Source: Bacilli bacterium (GTDB lineage Bacteria; Bacillota_I; Bacilli_A; RF39; UBA660). From it: 64,000 bases of DNA. The notes under the pieces are model-generated. The model worked only from the letters and a program-made list of their open reading frames with translations. It ran no database searches and was not told the DNA's origin. A program made the position numbers and the translations under genes. The DNA lies in the NCBI GenBank assembly GCA_017432825.1, contig JAFRIJ010000007.1, positions 21,575 to 85,574 of the forward strand. The letters run 5' to 3'. Positions 27,506-36,217 of the stretch are shown here, in pieces. Each line of letters opens with the position of its first letter. Within the stretch, counting starts at the first letter, position 1.

Positions 27506-27725
27506 AACTAACTAGTATTCTCCTACTATCCTTATTCCTTATTGCAATCAAACTATCCATAATATTATAAGCAGAGATACTTTTACCATAATCCTCTAAA
27601 ACACGTATAATCCTAACCCCAGGAACAATACCAATATCCATAAATCTTCTCTTCATATCACTATTAGCATCTATATTTTTAATAATACCCACTCTATCAA
27701 GTTCCATATCACATAAACTAACCAT
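27498..27725 (-). CDS. feoA: Ferrous iron transport protein FeoA
   Basis: A 75-residue SH3-like protein of the FeoA family, with MKRRFMDIGIVPGVRIIRVLE as the signature segment (LGI/MGI-PG pattern). FeoA is a small cytoplasmic partner of FeoB. The ATG has an AGGTGATTTT site. Translationally coupled to feoB through the overlap. No Fur box was clearly seen in the 221 bases upstream. Confidence 0.92.
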   Translation of the reverse strand: MVSLCDMELDRVGIIKNIDANSDMKRRFMDIGIVPGVRIIRVLEDYGKSISAYNIMDSLIAIRNKDSRRILVSYE

Positions 27726-27946
27726 AAAATCACCTATAATAATTTATGAAAATAATACAATAATGTTAATTATAATTTTAGTAAATATAATACTCCTAAA
27801 TATAATAAAAATATTACAATAATTAAAATATTAAATCTAAATAACTACTAAAACAAAATAATATAAATAATATAAATACCAAATAATTATTTATACAATT
27901 TGCTTATATAATAGATATATGCTATTATTACAAAAAGGAGTATATT

Positions 27947-28195
27947 ATGAAATCAAGACAAACAATAAATTCAGATAATTTTGAAACAATATTTATAAAT
28001 AAAGAAGATATACTATCAGAAATGGCTTCATCTTTAACTAAAGAAAATATAAATATATACATAAATAATATAACTTCTAATAAAAATAATCCCAACAAAT
28101 TAAAATATATAATAACTATGCCAAAAGATAATATAATAGTAATTAAAAATACCAAAAACAATAAAGAAAGAATAATAAATCTTACCAAAAGATAA
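27947..28195 (+). CDS. Unknown small soluble protein before gerA-like gene
   Basis: An 82-residue frame with an AAAGGAG site seven bases before its ATG. The product begins MKSRQTINSDNF and is rich in Asn, Ile and Lys, with no membrane helix or known motif. It lies 45 bases before the GerA-type gene in the same direction, so it may be co-transcribed with it during sporulation, which is inference. The opposite-strand frame here is hydrophobic but has no ribosome site and is treated as a shadow. Confidence 0.65.
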   Translation: MKSRQTINSDNFETIFINKEDILSEMASSLTKENINIYINNITSNKNNPNKLKYIITMPKDNIIVIKNTKNNKERIINLTKR

Positions 28196-28239
28196 CATAT
28201 TATTCTTTTTATTTCTCATAATAATTATAGGTGATTTAT

Positions 28240-29673
28240 ATGAATAACATAGAAAAAATCATAAATAAAATAAAAAAAGATACTAATAATGCCGAAGATA
28301 TCACCTATAGAAAAAAAATAATATCTAAAAAAGAAATATATATTATTTATAATGAATCATTAACATCATCAAATACAATAAGTGACTTTATAATAAGAAG
28401 TCTAGATAATATTAAAAATAAAAGTACTTTAATAGATACAATAACAAATAATATAGATAATTTTAAATATAGCATTATTAATAACTATGAAGATATATGT
28501 TATTATCTTAATTATGGTTTCACAATAATATTAATAGAAAACGAAAATAATTATATAGTATTAGAAACAAAAAGAAATCTTTCAAGATCAATATCTACTC
28601 CTCAAACAGAAAAATCCTTAAGAGCCGCTATGGATTCATTTGTAGAAGATATACAAACAAATATAGGATTAATAAGAAGAAGAATAAAAACAAATGATTT
28701 ATGGATAGATTCTAATGAAATAGGAAAATATACCAAAACAAAAGTAAATATATTATATATAAAATCAATATATAAAAAAAAATATCTTAAACTTATAAAA
28801 GAAAAATTAAACAAAATAGATATAGATGGAATAATAAATATAGGAACCATTAAAAACCTAATAACAGATGAAAACAAAACCATATTTCCAACAATAATTA
28901 CAACAGAAAGACCAGATAGAGTATCAAGTGCTCTATTAAAAGGAAAAATAGTAATATTAATAGATACATCTCCCTTTGCTATTATATTACCAGTATGTTT
29001 AAATGATTTCTTTCTACAAACAGAAGATACATATAGCAAAAGTATAAATATATCTCTAACAAGAATAATTAGATATTTAGCCTTTTTTATAACACTATTA
29101 ACACCTGCTATATATATAGCCTTAACAACCCATAACAAAGAATTATTACCATTAAAAATGTTAACTAGTATCACTTCTCAAAGAAAAAACGTTCCCTTCT
29201 CCGTATTTACAGAAGCATTAATTATGTTAGTATCATTTGAAATACTAAAAGAAAGCGAACTAAGACTACCTAATTTTACTACCAGTTCCTTATCTATAGT
29301 AGGTGCCCTAATCCTAGGTCAAGCATCAGTAGAAGCAGGAATTGTATCTCCCATTATGATAATAGTAATTGCCATAACATCAATATCATCCCTATTATTA
29401 ACTGAACCAGAACTATCTAATGGAATAAGATGGTATAGATTATTATTCATGATAAGTGCTAATTTACTAGGAATTAAAGGCTTAATAATAGTATTAATAA
29501 TATTATTCTTAGATTTAACTAGAACTAACTCATTTGGACTTCCTTATATGTATCCATTCATTCCAACAAACCTATATGCTTTAAAAAATAGTATAATAAA
29601 ATTTCCAATAAAAAAACTAAACAAAAGAGAAAAAGTATTATCAGATAATAAAACAAAATATAAAGAAAAATAA
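28240..29673 (+). CDS. GerA/SpoVAF-family spore germination protein
   Basis: The 477-residue protein has the GerA-A layout: an N-terminal soluble half and a C-terminal half with about five membrane helices. The family signature appears as STPQTEKSLRAAMDSFVED followed by TNIGLIRRRIKT near residues 115-150, and RPDRVSSALLKGKIVILIDTSPF near 225. Start ATG at 28240 has AGGTGA upstream; the in-frame GTG nine bases earlier lies inside that site. Germinant receptors normally need GerB and GerC partners, and neither is nearby, so it may be a SpoVAF-like accessory subunit. Confidence 0.9.
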   Translation: MNNIEKIINKIKKDTNNAEDITYRKKIISKKEIYIIYNESLTSSNTISDFIIRSLDNIKNKSTLIDTITNNIDNFKYSIINNYEDICYYLNYGFTIILIENENNYIVLETKRNLSRSISTPQTEKSLRAAMDSFVEDIQTNIGLIRRRIKTNDLWIDSNEIGKYTKTKVNILYIKSIYKKKYLKLIKEKLNKIDIDGIINIGTIKNLITDENKTIFPTIITTERPDRVSSALLKGKIVILIDTSPFAIILPVCLNDFFLQTEDTYSKSINISLTRIIRYLAFFITLLTPAIYIALTTHNKELLPLKMLTSITSQRKNVPFSVFTEALIMLVSFEILKESELRLPNFTTSSLSIVGALILGQASVEAGIVSPIMIIVIAITSISSLLLTEPELSNGIRWYRLLFMISANLLGIKGLIIVLIILFLDLTRTNSFGLPYMYPFIPTNLYALKNSIIKFPIKKLNKREKVLSDNKTKYKEK

Positions 29674-29682
29674 TTTATTTAT

Positions 29683-29717
29683 AAAAAGAAAGATTATATT
29701 AATTAATCTTTCTTTTT
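29683..29717. terminator. Bidirectional terminator after the gerA-like gene
   Basis: Fourteen-base arms AAAAAGAAAGATTA and TAATCTTTCTTTTT with a 7-base loop give T-runs on both strands, serving the convergent gerA-like and M23 hydrolase genes. Confidence 0.85.
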
Positions 29718-29729
29718 AAAATACTATTT

Positions 29730-30938
29730 CTATAATCCTAATGTAGCTCCTATACCCCACATAGCAGGGAAAAATGTCTTAGGGTTAAAAGTATTACCCT
29801 TAACACCTGAAGTACCAACCAAATTTGATCCCTTTGACATAGTAAAATGTAAGTGTCCTCCCGCAGTACAATGATCATGCCATTTACTAATCTCCTGATA
29901 TCCACCACCACTAGTACCAATGGGTTGCCCTCCAGAAACACGAGAACCATATCCTACATTACTAGTAAGTAAATGCATATACAAAGAAATATATTCTTGT
30001 CCTTGATAACTATGTAATATTTGAATAACATAACCACCACAATGACAATCACTATAATACTGATGTGTATAGCTAGAATAACAACTAGCCTTATAACCAA
30101 CATTACCAGCAAATACAACCTTACCTGGACCAACAGCTTTAACAACTGAACCTTCACCAGTACCCAAGTCAACAGCATAATGATATCTATTTTCATCCCA
30201 ACCGTAATTAGATGATTGTCTAAAACTTGTTAAAGGATAAGTCCAACCACTAACAGCAGGTATACCATTACAAGTAGTAATATCAGAATTTCTCTTACAA
30301 CCAATAGATTCATAATACTTAATATTTTTCTTCTTAGCAGCAATTTGTTCAGCAATACCAAGACCAGAATCATTTTCCTTTTGAAGTTGAACCTGCAATG
30401 ATGCAGATTTATTTTGTAACTCTTTCTTCTTATTAGCAAGTTCAACTTGTTTTGTTTTCAAATTAGCTTTCTTAGTTTCCAATTCACTAATTAACTTTGT
30501 TAATTCATCCATTAAATTTTTATTAGCTTCAGATAATTGTGTAACGACAGAATATCTATATATCAAATCAGTATAATCATCAGCTTCAAAAATATATTCA
30601 ATCATACTACTACCTTTACTATTAGCAATCTGTAAATATCTTAACATAAGATTAGTCTCTTCTTTTCTCTTAGCAATCTCATCTTCACTCTTCTTAATAT
30701 CTTTCTCAGCTTGTACAATATCATTTTGAGCTTGTACTATTTCATTCTCAATAGTATTAATACTAGCCCTTACTTTATTTATTTCAGCTTGTGTCATATT
30801 AGCTTTATTTCTAGCAGTATTATAACTACTCTCTAAATTAGATAAATCATCATACAAATCTTGTAATGTAGTAGCTTTAACACAATAAGGAACAAAAGTT
30901 AATAACAAAATAATAAAAATAATAACTTTATTCTTCAC
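29730..30938 (-). CDS. Secreted M23 (LytM) peptidoglycan hydrolase with coiled coil
   Basis: The 402-residue protein has a signal peptide (1-22), a long coiled coil rich in Glu/Lys/Gln (about 25-205) and a LytM/M23 zinc endopeptidase domain with His253 and Asp257 (HYAVDLG) and the GHLHF motif at 361-365. The layout matches PcsB/CwlO-type hydrolases governed by FtsEX. An unusual Cys-rich loop (Cys286, 298, 300) is inserted in the catalytic domain. Starts with GTG behind AGGTGA. It has its own sigma-A promoter. Confidence 0.9.
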   Translation of the reverse strand: MKNKVIIFIILLLTFVPYCVKATTLQDLYDDLSNLESSYNTARNKANMTQAEINKVRASINTIENEIVQAQNDIVQAEKDIKKSEDEIAKRKEETNLMLRYLQIANSKGSSMIEYIFEADDYTDLIYRYSVVTQLSEANKNLMDELTKLISELETKKANLKTKQVELANKKKELQNKSASLQVQLQKENDSGLGIAEQIAAKKKNIKYYESIGCKRNSDITTCNGIPAVSGWTYPLTSFRQSSNYGWDENRYHYAVDLGTGEGSVVKAVGPGKVVFAGNVGYKASCYSSYTHQYYSDCHCGGYVIQILHSYQGQEYISLYMHLLTSNVGYGSRVSGGQPIGTSGGGYQEISKWHDHCTAGGHLHFTMSKGSNLVGTSGVKGNTFNPKTFFPAMWGIGATLGL

Positions 30939-30959
30939 CTTATCACCTACTTACAAATA

Positions 30960-30988
30960 ATTATACAATAATTGACATTTTTAGTCAA
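30960..30988 (-). promoter_or_regulatory. Sigma-A promoter of the M23 hydrolase gene
   Basis: Minus-strand TTGACT and TATAAT separated by 17 bases, about 22 bases before the GTG start. The region also contains the partial palindrome TTGACATTTTTAGTCAA on the plus strand, which overlaps the -35 box. Confidence 0.75.
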
Positions 30989-31987
30989 TTATTTTAAAGG
31001 CTTTTTAATACCCAAATGCTTATAAGCCATATCAGTAACCATTCTACCCCTAGCAGTTCTTTTTAATAGTCCTACCTGAAGCAAATATGGCTCATACACA
31101 TCAGAAATAGTAGATACCTCTTCCCCAATAGAAGCAGCTAAAGCCTCTAATCCAACAGGTCCTCCATTAAATCTTTCAATAATAGCAATTAATAAATTAT
31201 AATCAGTATCATCTAACCCCATACTATCAACTTTCAATCTATCTAAAGATTTAGTCATTATATCTAAAGTAATTACATCACTTTCTTCAACTAAAGCAAA
31301 ATCCCTAACCCTCTTAAATAATCTATTACATATACGAGGAGTTCCTCTACTCCTTCTAGCTAATTCTCTAGCAGCATCTTCATCTATATCCATCTTTAAA
31401 ACTCTACTAGTCCTCATTACAATTTGATATAATTCATCCTCAGTATAATAATTTAATTTAGAAATAATACCAAATCTATCTCTCAAAGGACTAGATAAAT
31501 CTCCCGCTCTAGTAGTAGCACCTATCAAAGTAAAATGAGGTAAATCTATTCTAATATTTCTACTTGATCCTTCATTACCAACCACTATATCTAAACAATA
31601 ATCCTCCATAGCAGGATATAATATCTCTTCAATAAATCTAGGAATACGATGTATTTCATCAATAAATAATACATCTCCCTCTTCTAAAGTAGAAAGAATA
31701 GCAGCTAAATCACCACTCTTCTCAATAGAAGGACCACTAGCAGTCTTAATATTACTACCAAGTTCATTAGCAATTATATATGCTAAAGTAGTCTTTCCTA
31801 ATCCAGGAGGCCCATATAATAACACATGATCTAAAGCCTCTCCTCTAATTAAAGCACTCTTAATAAAAATACCAATATTATCCTTAACATCAGATTGTCC
31901 AACATACTCTTCTAAACTCTGAGGCCTTATATTAATCTCATCAACATCCTCTTTTAACATATCACCAGTTATTATTCTCTCATCCAT
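30989..31987 (-). CDS. ruvB: Holliday junction branch migration helicase RuvB
   Basis: The 332-residue AAA+ motor has Walker [10 protein letters not shown] at 59-67, Walker B LFIDEIH at 107-113, and the RuvB-typical [18 protein letters not shown] sensor region, followed by the winged-helix C-terminal domain ([16 protein letters not shown]). It works with RuvA, which is not adjacent here. A TAGGAGGT ribosome site precedes the ATG. It has a good promoter with a LexA-like palindrome just upstream. Confidence 0.97.
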   Translation of the reverse strand: MDERIITGDMLKEDVDEINIRPQSLEEYVGQSDVKDNIGIFIKSALIRGEALDHVLLYGPPGLGKTTLAYIIANELGSNIKTASGPSIEKSGDLAAILSTLEEGDVLFIDEIHRIPRFIEEILYPAMEDYCLDIVVGNEGSSRNIRIDLPHFTLIGATTRAGDLSSPLRDRFGIISKLNYYTEDELYQIVMRTSRVLKMDIDEDAARELARRSRGTPRICNRLFKRVRDFALVEESDVITLDIMTKSLDRLKVDSMGLDDTDYNLLIAIIERFNGGPVGLEALAASIGEEVSTISDVYEPYLLQVGLLKRTARGRMVTDMAYKHLGIKKPLK

Positions 31988-32014
31988 AATTACCTCCTAT
32001 ACCATTACTACTAA

Positions 32015-32043
32015 ATTATAACAATCATATAACATTTAGTCAA
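32015..32043 (-). promoter_or_regulatory. Sigma-A promoter of ruvB
   Basis: Minus-strand TTGACT and TATAAT hexamers with a 17-base spacer, about 27 bases before the ruvB ATG. Confidence 0.8.
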
Positions 32044-32047
32044 TAAC

Positions 32048-32067
32048 ATACGAACAAAAATTCGTAT
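32048..32067. promoter_or_regulatory. LexA/DinR-like operator upstream of ruvB
   Basis: The 20-base palindrome ATACGAAC-AAAA-ATTCGTAT has perfect 7-base outer arms and matches the Bacillus SOS box CGAAC-N4-GTTCG at nine of ten fixed positions. It sits immediately upstream of the ruvB -35 box. SOS control of ruvB is common, so regulation by LexA is a reasonable inference, but no lexA gene is visible here. Confidence 0.55.
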
Positions 32068-32072
32068 ATTTA

Positions 32073-32103
32073 TAAAAAAGAGCTAATTCTTATAATTAGC
32101 TCT
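32073..32103 (-). terminator. Terminator of smpB
   Basis: Ten-base arms AGAGCTAATT and AATTAGCTCT with a 5-base loop, followed on the minus strand by T6; it overlaps the smpB stop. Confidence 0.85.
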
Positions 32104-32517
32104 CATTTCCCTTTCCGTATCCCTCTTCTTTATAGCCTCTCTCTTATCATAATTCTTCTTACCTTTACATAAACCAATTAATACTTTAGCTCTACCCTTA
32201 TTAAAATATATCTTTAAAGGAATTAAAGTATATCCTTCTAACGTAACCTTATTATTAAGTTTCTTAATCTCACTCTTATGCATAAGAAGCTTTCTCGTCC
32301 TATCTTCATCATGATTAAAAATATTACCAGCTTCATAACTAGATATATGAGTATTAAGTAAATATATCTCTTCATTCCTTATAATAGCATAACTATCTCC
32401 CAAATTAACCTTACCTTCTCTAATAGATTTAATCTCTGTTCCAGTAAGAACAACACCAGCTTCAAATTCATCCTCTATAAAATAATCATATCTAGCTTTT
32501 CTATTTAATATTTCCAT
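32083..32517 (-). CDS. smpB: SsrA-binding protein SmpB
   Basis: SmpB binds tmRNA and is needed for rescue of stalled ribosomes. The 144-residue product has the family blocks [28 protein letters not shown] N-terminus with [12 protein letters not shown] near residues 28-39, and a basic C-terminal tail ([18 protein letters not shown]). The ssrA RNA gene itself was not found next to it. A GGTGATATT site precedes the ATG. Confidence 0.96.
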   Translation of the reverse strand: MEILNRKARYDYFIEDEFEAGVVLTGTEIKSIREGKVNLGDSYAIIRNEEIYLLNTHISSYEAGNIFNHDEDRTRKLLMHKSEIKKLNNKVTLEGYTLIPLKIYFNKGRAKVLIGLCKGKKNYDKREAIKKRDTEREMRANYKN

Positions 32518-32553
32518 AATATCACCAACACAATAATTATAACATAATAATAT

Positions 32554-32754
32554 TTATTTATTAACTACCTTCTTAACAAATCTTGCTATTAAAAAACCAT
32601 TCATTTCTTCAGGAATAAAACTAACCATATCATTATTACATATAACCTCACCAGAAACAATATTATTATCAAGAAGTAAATATTCTACATCATCAACCAT
32701 TATTCTACCACTATAGTCATTAAAACTAACGACTTTTCCAATTAGCTCTTTCAT
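32554..32754 (-). CDS. Small OB-fold-like (cold-shock-type) protein
   Basis: The ATG at 32754 is preferred for its AAAGGGGAAAT ribosome site, giving 66 residues that start inside the end of the 1145-residue gene. The pattern GKVVSFNDYSGRIMVDD, then a short strand, then VSFIPEEMNGFLIARFVKKV resembles the five-strand layout of cold-shock or S1-like domains, but the aromatic RNP motifs are weak. RNA or DNA binding is a tentative inference. It lies directly before smpB. Confidence 0.6.
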   Translation of the reverse strand: MKELIGKVVSFNDYSGRIMVDDVEYLLLDNNIVSGEVICNNDMVSFIPEEMNGFLIARFVKKVVNK

Positions 32755-35700
32755 TAGAAATTTCCCCTTTCTTTTCATTTAATATTCTAACAGCATCTTC
32801 TATTTCTACCTTTACCCTATTATCATTTCTCTCAATATAATCATAAACAATATTTAAATCATTATCCAAATAACAAATAAAATCCTCACCAGATACTAGT
32901 AAAATAATATTATCAACATCACTAGGTTTTAATAATTGCGTTCTCATATAAGAAGAATAATCTTTCTTATTAAACATATCCTTTAATAATAAATATTTAT
33001 TTAACCTAACTAAAATATCAAACTTATCATCAGTAATAACAACCTCATCTCTTAATACAGGATATTTAATAGACCTACTATTATCAAAATTAATAGGAAC
33101 ATATTCACTATTATTTGAAGAAGTATATAAACATATAGCCTCATGATCTAAATCAAAATAAAAATTATTATAACCTTCTTTAATATTAACATCTAATTCT
33201 TTTTTTTTATCCTTTCTTCCAAATCCATATTTAGGACTAATAAACACATTATCTATAGTAGAATTATCATTACCAATCATTTTAGCAATTTCTCTAATTA
33301 TATCTACAATATCACCATCACTATATTTTTCACACATACTTTTTCTAACCATATTAAAATAAACAGAATTACCATTTCTAAATCCAGAAAAACCACTAAC
33401 AAATTCAAAAGTATCAGAATCAATTAATCTACAATGAAAACCATTTATATTATCAATACCAAAATTTAATAAACTATCTGCCTGTCCCCCAATTCTCATA
33501 CATGTATTATTTCTTTCTCCATAAGTTAAACCAATTGGATTAGTAAAATTACCTAAATTAACTATAACATTATTATCATTAATCCTAATAATCCTATCAA
33601 TAGGTTTAATAGTAATATCTTTTCTATTATAAGAATTAAACAAATTTCTAACAGCAATATCCTCTCTATTATCATAAAAACTATTATTAAAAGGAGTAGG
33701 ATTTAATTTAATCAATCTAGCATTATCAACGCCAAGCAATAAAGAATATCTATTAGAACTACTTCCAAGAACATTAGAATAATTAATTAATTCTGAAACA
33801 CCTACATCAATATTATCTCTCTTCAAATAATTAATATAACTATATACCTCATTAAATTTAGATATAAAAGAAGAAACAGTATAACTATTAAAATCTAAAT
33901 TAGAATTCTTAACAGCAGTATTAAAAATATTTGCCCAGTATATAAACTTATACTTTTTCATTAAATCATATAACATTTTAGTTTTCTCATCATCATTAAA
34001 TACAGTATCTCTAAGTTCTAAAGGATTAATATTAGATAAAATATCAAAAATATCATTATCATTTATGTGAGGAACATCATAATAAATTCTAATCTTATAA
34101 TTTGATGCTAAAGAAGAAGGACTAGGTAAAAAAGAATTATGCTCCATAACATACTTTTCTAAAATATCCTTAACCTCATTAATTTTAGAAACAACACCCT
34201 TATCATTATATTCCCTACCACTAGTTTTTAAGAATCTTAAAACTCTCTTTATTAATTCATAATTATTTATTTCATTACTAATATTATAATCTAACTTTGA
34301 AATAATATTATCTAATACAAGATTTAATTCTCTATCATCTAATCTATCAAAATAATAACTAATACGAGCATTTCTAAGATCCCTAGGATCATAATTATGA
34401 TTTAACCAAAGTTCGTCAAGGTAATTATATTTATTCCTAAACTCTTCCCTAGAATCTTTAATATGTTGCCTATTAATATAATATAAAATATTAGTATTAT
34501 ATGTAACATTAATACCATTTCTAATCTCATTATACACTTTTAATAGATAATCAAAAGAAGATTTAGAATACTCTTCTAATGCATTATCATCAAGTAAAGG
34601 AACCATTATATTATCCTTACCTCTAATTTTAATTTTCTTTATCTTATCTACACTAACACTTGCTAAAACCTTCAAATCATCATAATATTTATTATCTTCT
34701 TTATTAGAAAAACTCATCTTAATTTTAGAAAATCTATTAATATCAGCAAAACATTCATTCTTAAATCTATATTGTACTAAAGAATCAAAAATATTTTTAG
34801 AATCCTCAATATTTAATTTATCTATATCAAATATATCCATATATTTCTTGAAGTTCTCATCATCTAAATTAATAGCATTTCTCATATTTTCATTTTTTAT
34901 ATAATATAAATACTTATATCCAAATCTATTAACAAACATTTCCAAATGTTTTATATTTAAACCATAATATAAACATATTTTTTCCTTAGCAGCATAATAA
35001 AAATCTTCATTAAAATATAACATATTATAAGTATAACTATTAAGATATTCATAAAAAATAAAAAGATTATTAATATCAGCATCAAACAAAGCTTTAAGTA
35101 AATCTTTATCCTTAATATCTAAAAAACTAGCTAAAGAACAATTAATAACATTAAACTTATTCTCAACAATTTTTTTAAGAATTAAATCCTTAAACTTATT
35201 ATACCAGACAATATCAAATCCACTCAAAGCAAAAGATACATCATAATTAATTATACTCTCTACAGTAGAATCATTTAAAAGTTCCTTAGGATAAAAATAA
35301 AAGTATTTAAAATATTTAGGATTTTCTTCTAATAAACTATTTACTTTATCTATATCTATACTTCTATAGTCATGTAAATAATCAAACAATTCTAAATATT
35401 TATATTTCTTTTTTTCTAAAATATAATTAACTATATTATAAGCTTCATAAAAAGAATCAATATTATTATCAAAATAAATATCTTTATCTTTATCAATTAA
35501 ATCAGTAAATATTTCGATTATTTCATAATTTCCTCCCAAATAATCATTCTCATTTAAATAATCATTAATATAAGAACTAACATAACCATTTTTTAAATTA
35601 TCAATAAATAATCTATCATATAATTCCTTATTTGGTATAAAGTCATCCCTATTCCTTTTTACAAAAAATCCCTTACCAGCATCAATTAATGTATATATAT

Positions 35701-36163
35701 CAGGCAAATATTTCTTATCTATATTATCAACAAACTGAAACACATCTAATCTATTATTATCTATAAAATATCTAATAAACCAATCTTCATTAAGAACATC
35801 ACCAGCGATACTTTTAATAACATAATTACTATCTTTAACTTTTTCTAAGAAGTAATCTAGTAATTCTTTAGAATTATTAGATTTTTCATTTATTTCATAT
35901 TGATTAAATCTTCCAATATTAATTACACATTCATAATATCTTTGTAATAATTTACTATTAAGAAGCAAATCATTTTCATTAATTAAATCAAAAATACTAA
36001 TATCCAAATCAAAAGAAGTATTAACAATATAATTAATAACTCTATCCTTTAAATCACTATTAAGAACAATATCACAATCTATCCTATTTATAGCAAAAGA
36101 AAAATCCCCATTATTAATCATACTAACTAATTCATTATATCTATTTAATTCATATTCCGTCAT
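32726..36163 (-). CDS. Large unknown cytoplasmic protein (1145 residues)
   Basis: This long frame has a GAGGGA ribosome site and uninterrupted coding. The first about 830 residues are helical, Asn/Asp/Tyr-rich with no signal peptide or membrane helix, and look like a repetitive helical scaffold. Residues about 850-1000 form a distinct domain with CMRIGGQAD, NGFHCRLID and FVSGFSGFRNGNSVYFN, a layout that recalls acyltransferase-like folds, but I cannot name the family. The position between the capA pair and smpB suggests a housekeeping-type locus. Function unknown. Confidence 0.75.
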   Translation of the reverse strand: MTEYELNRYNELVSMINNGDFSFAINRIDCDIVLNSDLKDRVINYIVNTSFDLDISIFDLINENDLLLNSKLLQRYYECVINIGRFNQYEINEKSNNSKELLDYFLEKVKDSNYVIKSIAGDVLNEDWFIRYFIDNNRLDVFQFVDNIDKKYLPDIYTLIDAGKGFFVKRNRDDFIPNKELYDRLFIDNLKNGYVSSYINDYLNENDYLGGNYEIIEIFTDLIDKDKDIYFDNNIDSFYEAYNIVNYILEKKKYKYLELFDYLHDYRSIDIDKVNSLLEENPKYFKYFYFYPKELLNDSTVESIINYDVSFALSGFDIVWYNKFKDLILKKIVENKFNVINCSLASFLDIKDKDLLKALFDADINNLFIFYEYLNSYTYNMLYFNEDFYYAAKEKICLYYGLNIKHLEMFVNRFGYKYLYYIKNENMRNAINLDDENFKKYMDIFDIDKLNIEDSKNIFDSLVQYRFKNECFADINRFSKIKMSFSNKEDNKYYDDLKVLASVSVDKIKKIKIRGKDNIMVPLLDDNALEEYSKSSFDYLLKVYNEIRNGINVTYNTNILYYINRQHIKDSREEFRNKYNYLDELWLNHNYDPRDLRNARISYYFDRLDDRELNLVLDNIISKLDYNISNEINNYELIKRVLRFLKTSGREYNDKGVVSKINEVKDILEKYVMEHNSFLPSPSSLASNYKIRIYYDVPHINDNDIFDILSNINPLELRDTVFNDDEKTKMLYDLMKKYKFIYWANIFNTAVKNSNLDFNSYTVSSFISKFNEVYSYINYLKRDNIDVGVSELINYSNVLGSSSNRYSLLLGVDNARLIKLNPTPFNNSFYDNREDIAVRNLFNSYNRKDITIKPIDRIIRINDNNVIVNLGNFTNPIGLTYGERNNTCMRIGGQADSLLNFGIDNINGFHCRLIDSDTFEFVSGFSGFRNGNSVYFNMVRKSMCEKYSDGDIVDIIREIAKMIGNDNSTIDNVFISPKYGFGRKDKKKELDVNIKEGYNNFYFDLDHEAICLYTSSNNSEYVPINFDNSRSIKYPVLRDEVVITDDKFDILVRLNKYLLLKDMFNKKDYSSYMRTQLLKPSDVDNIILLVSGEDFICYLDNDLNIVYDYIERNDNRVKVEIEDAVRILNEKKGEISNERANWKSR

Positions 36164-36190
36164 ATCAATCCCTCTATTTAATTATATCAT

Positions 36191-36217
36191 AAAAATAGCA
36201 CCTAATCTATAGGCGCT
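36191..36217 (-). terminator. Terminator after the second capA gene
   Basis: Arms AGCGCCTA and TAGGTGCT (with a G-U pair) followed by ATTTTTA on the minus strand, overlapping the stop codon of the capA-like gene. It ends the secG-rnr-capA transcript before the 1145-residue gene. Confidence 0.7.

Noticed and set aside
27726..27946. Possible Fur box or metal riboswitch before feoA
   Set aside because: The region is AT-rich without a convincing 19-base palindrome or conserved riboswitch core.
27928..28188. Hydrophobic 86-codon minus-strand frame opposite the small gene before gerA-like
   Set aside because: No ribosome site, and the plus-strand frame over the same bases has a strong AAAGGAG; AT-rich antisense frames often look like membrane helices.
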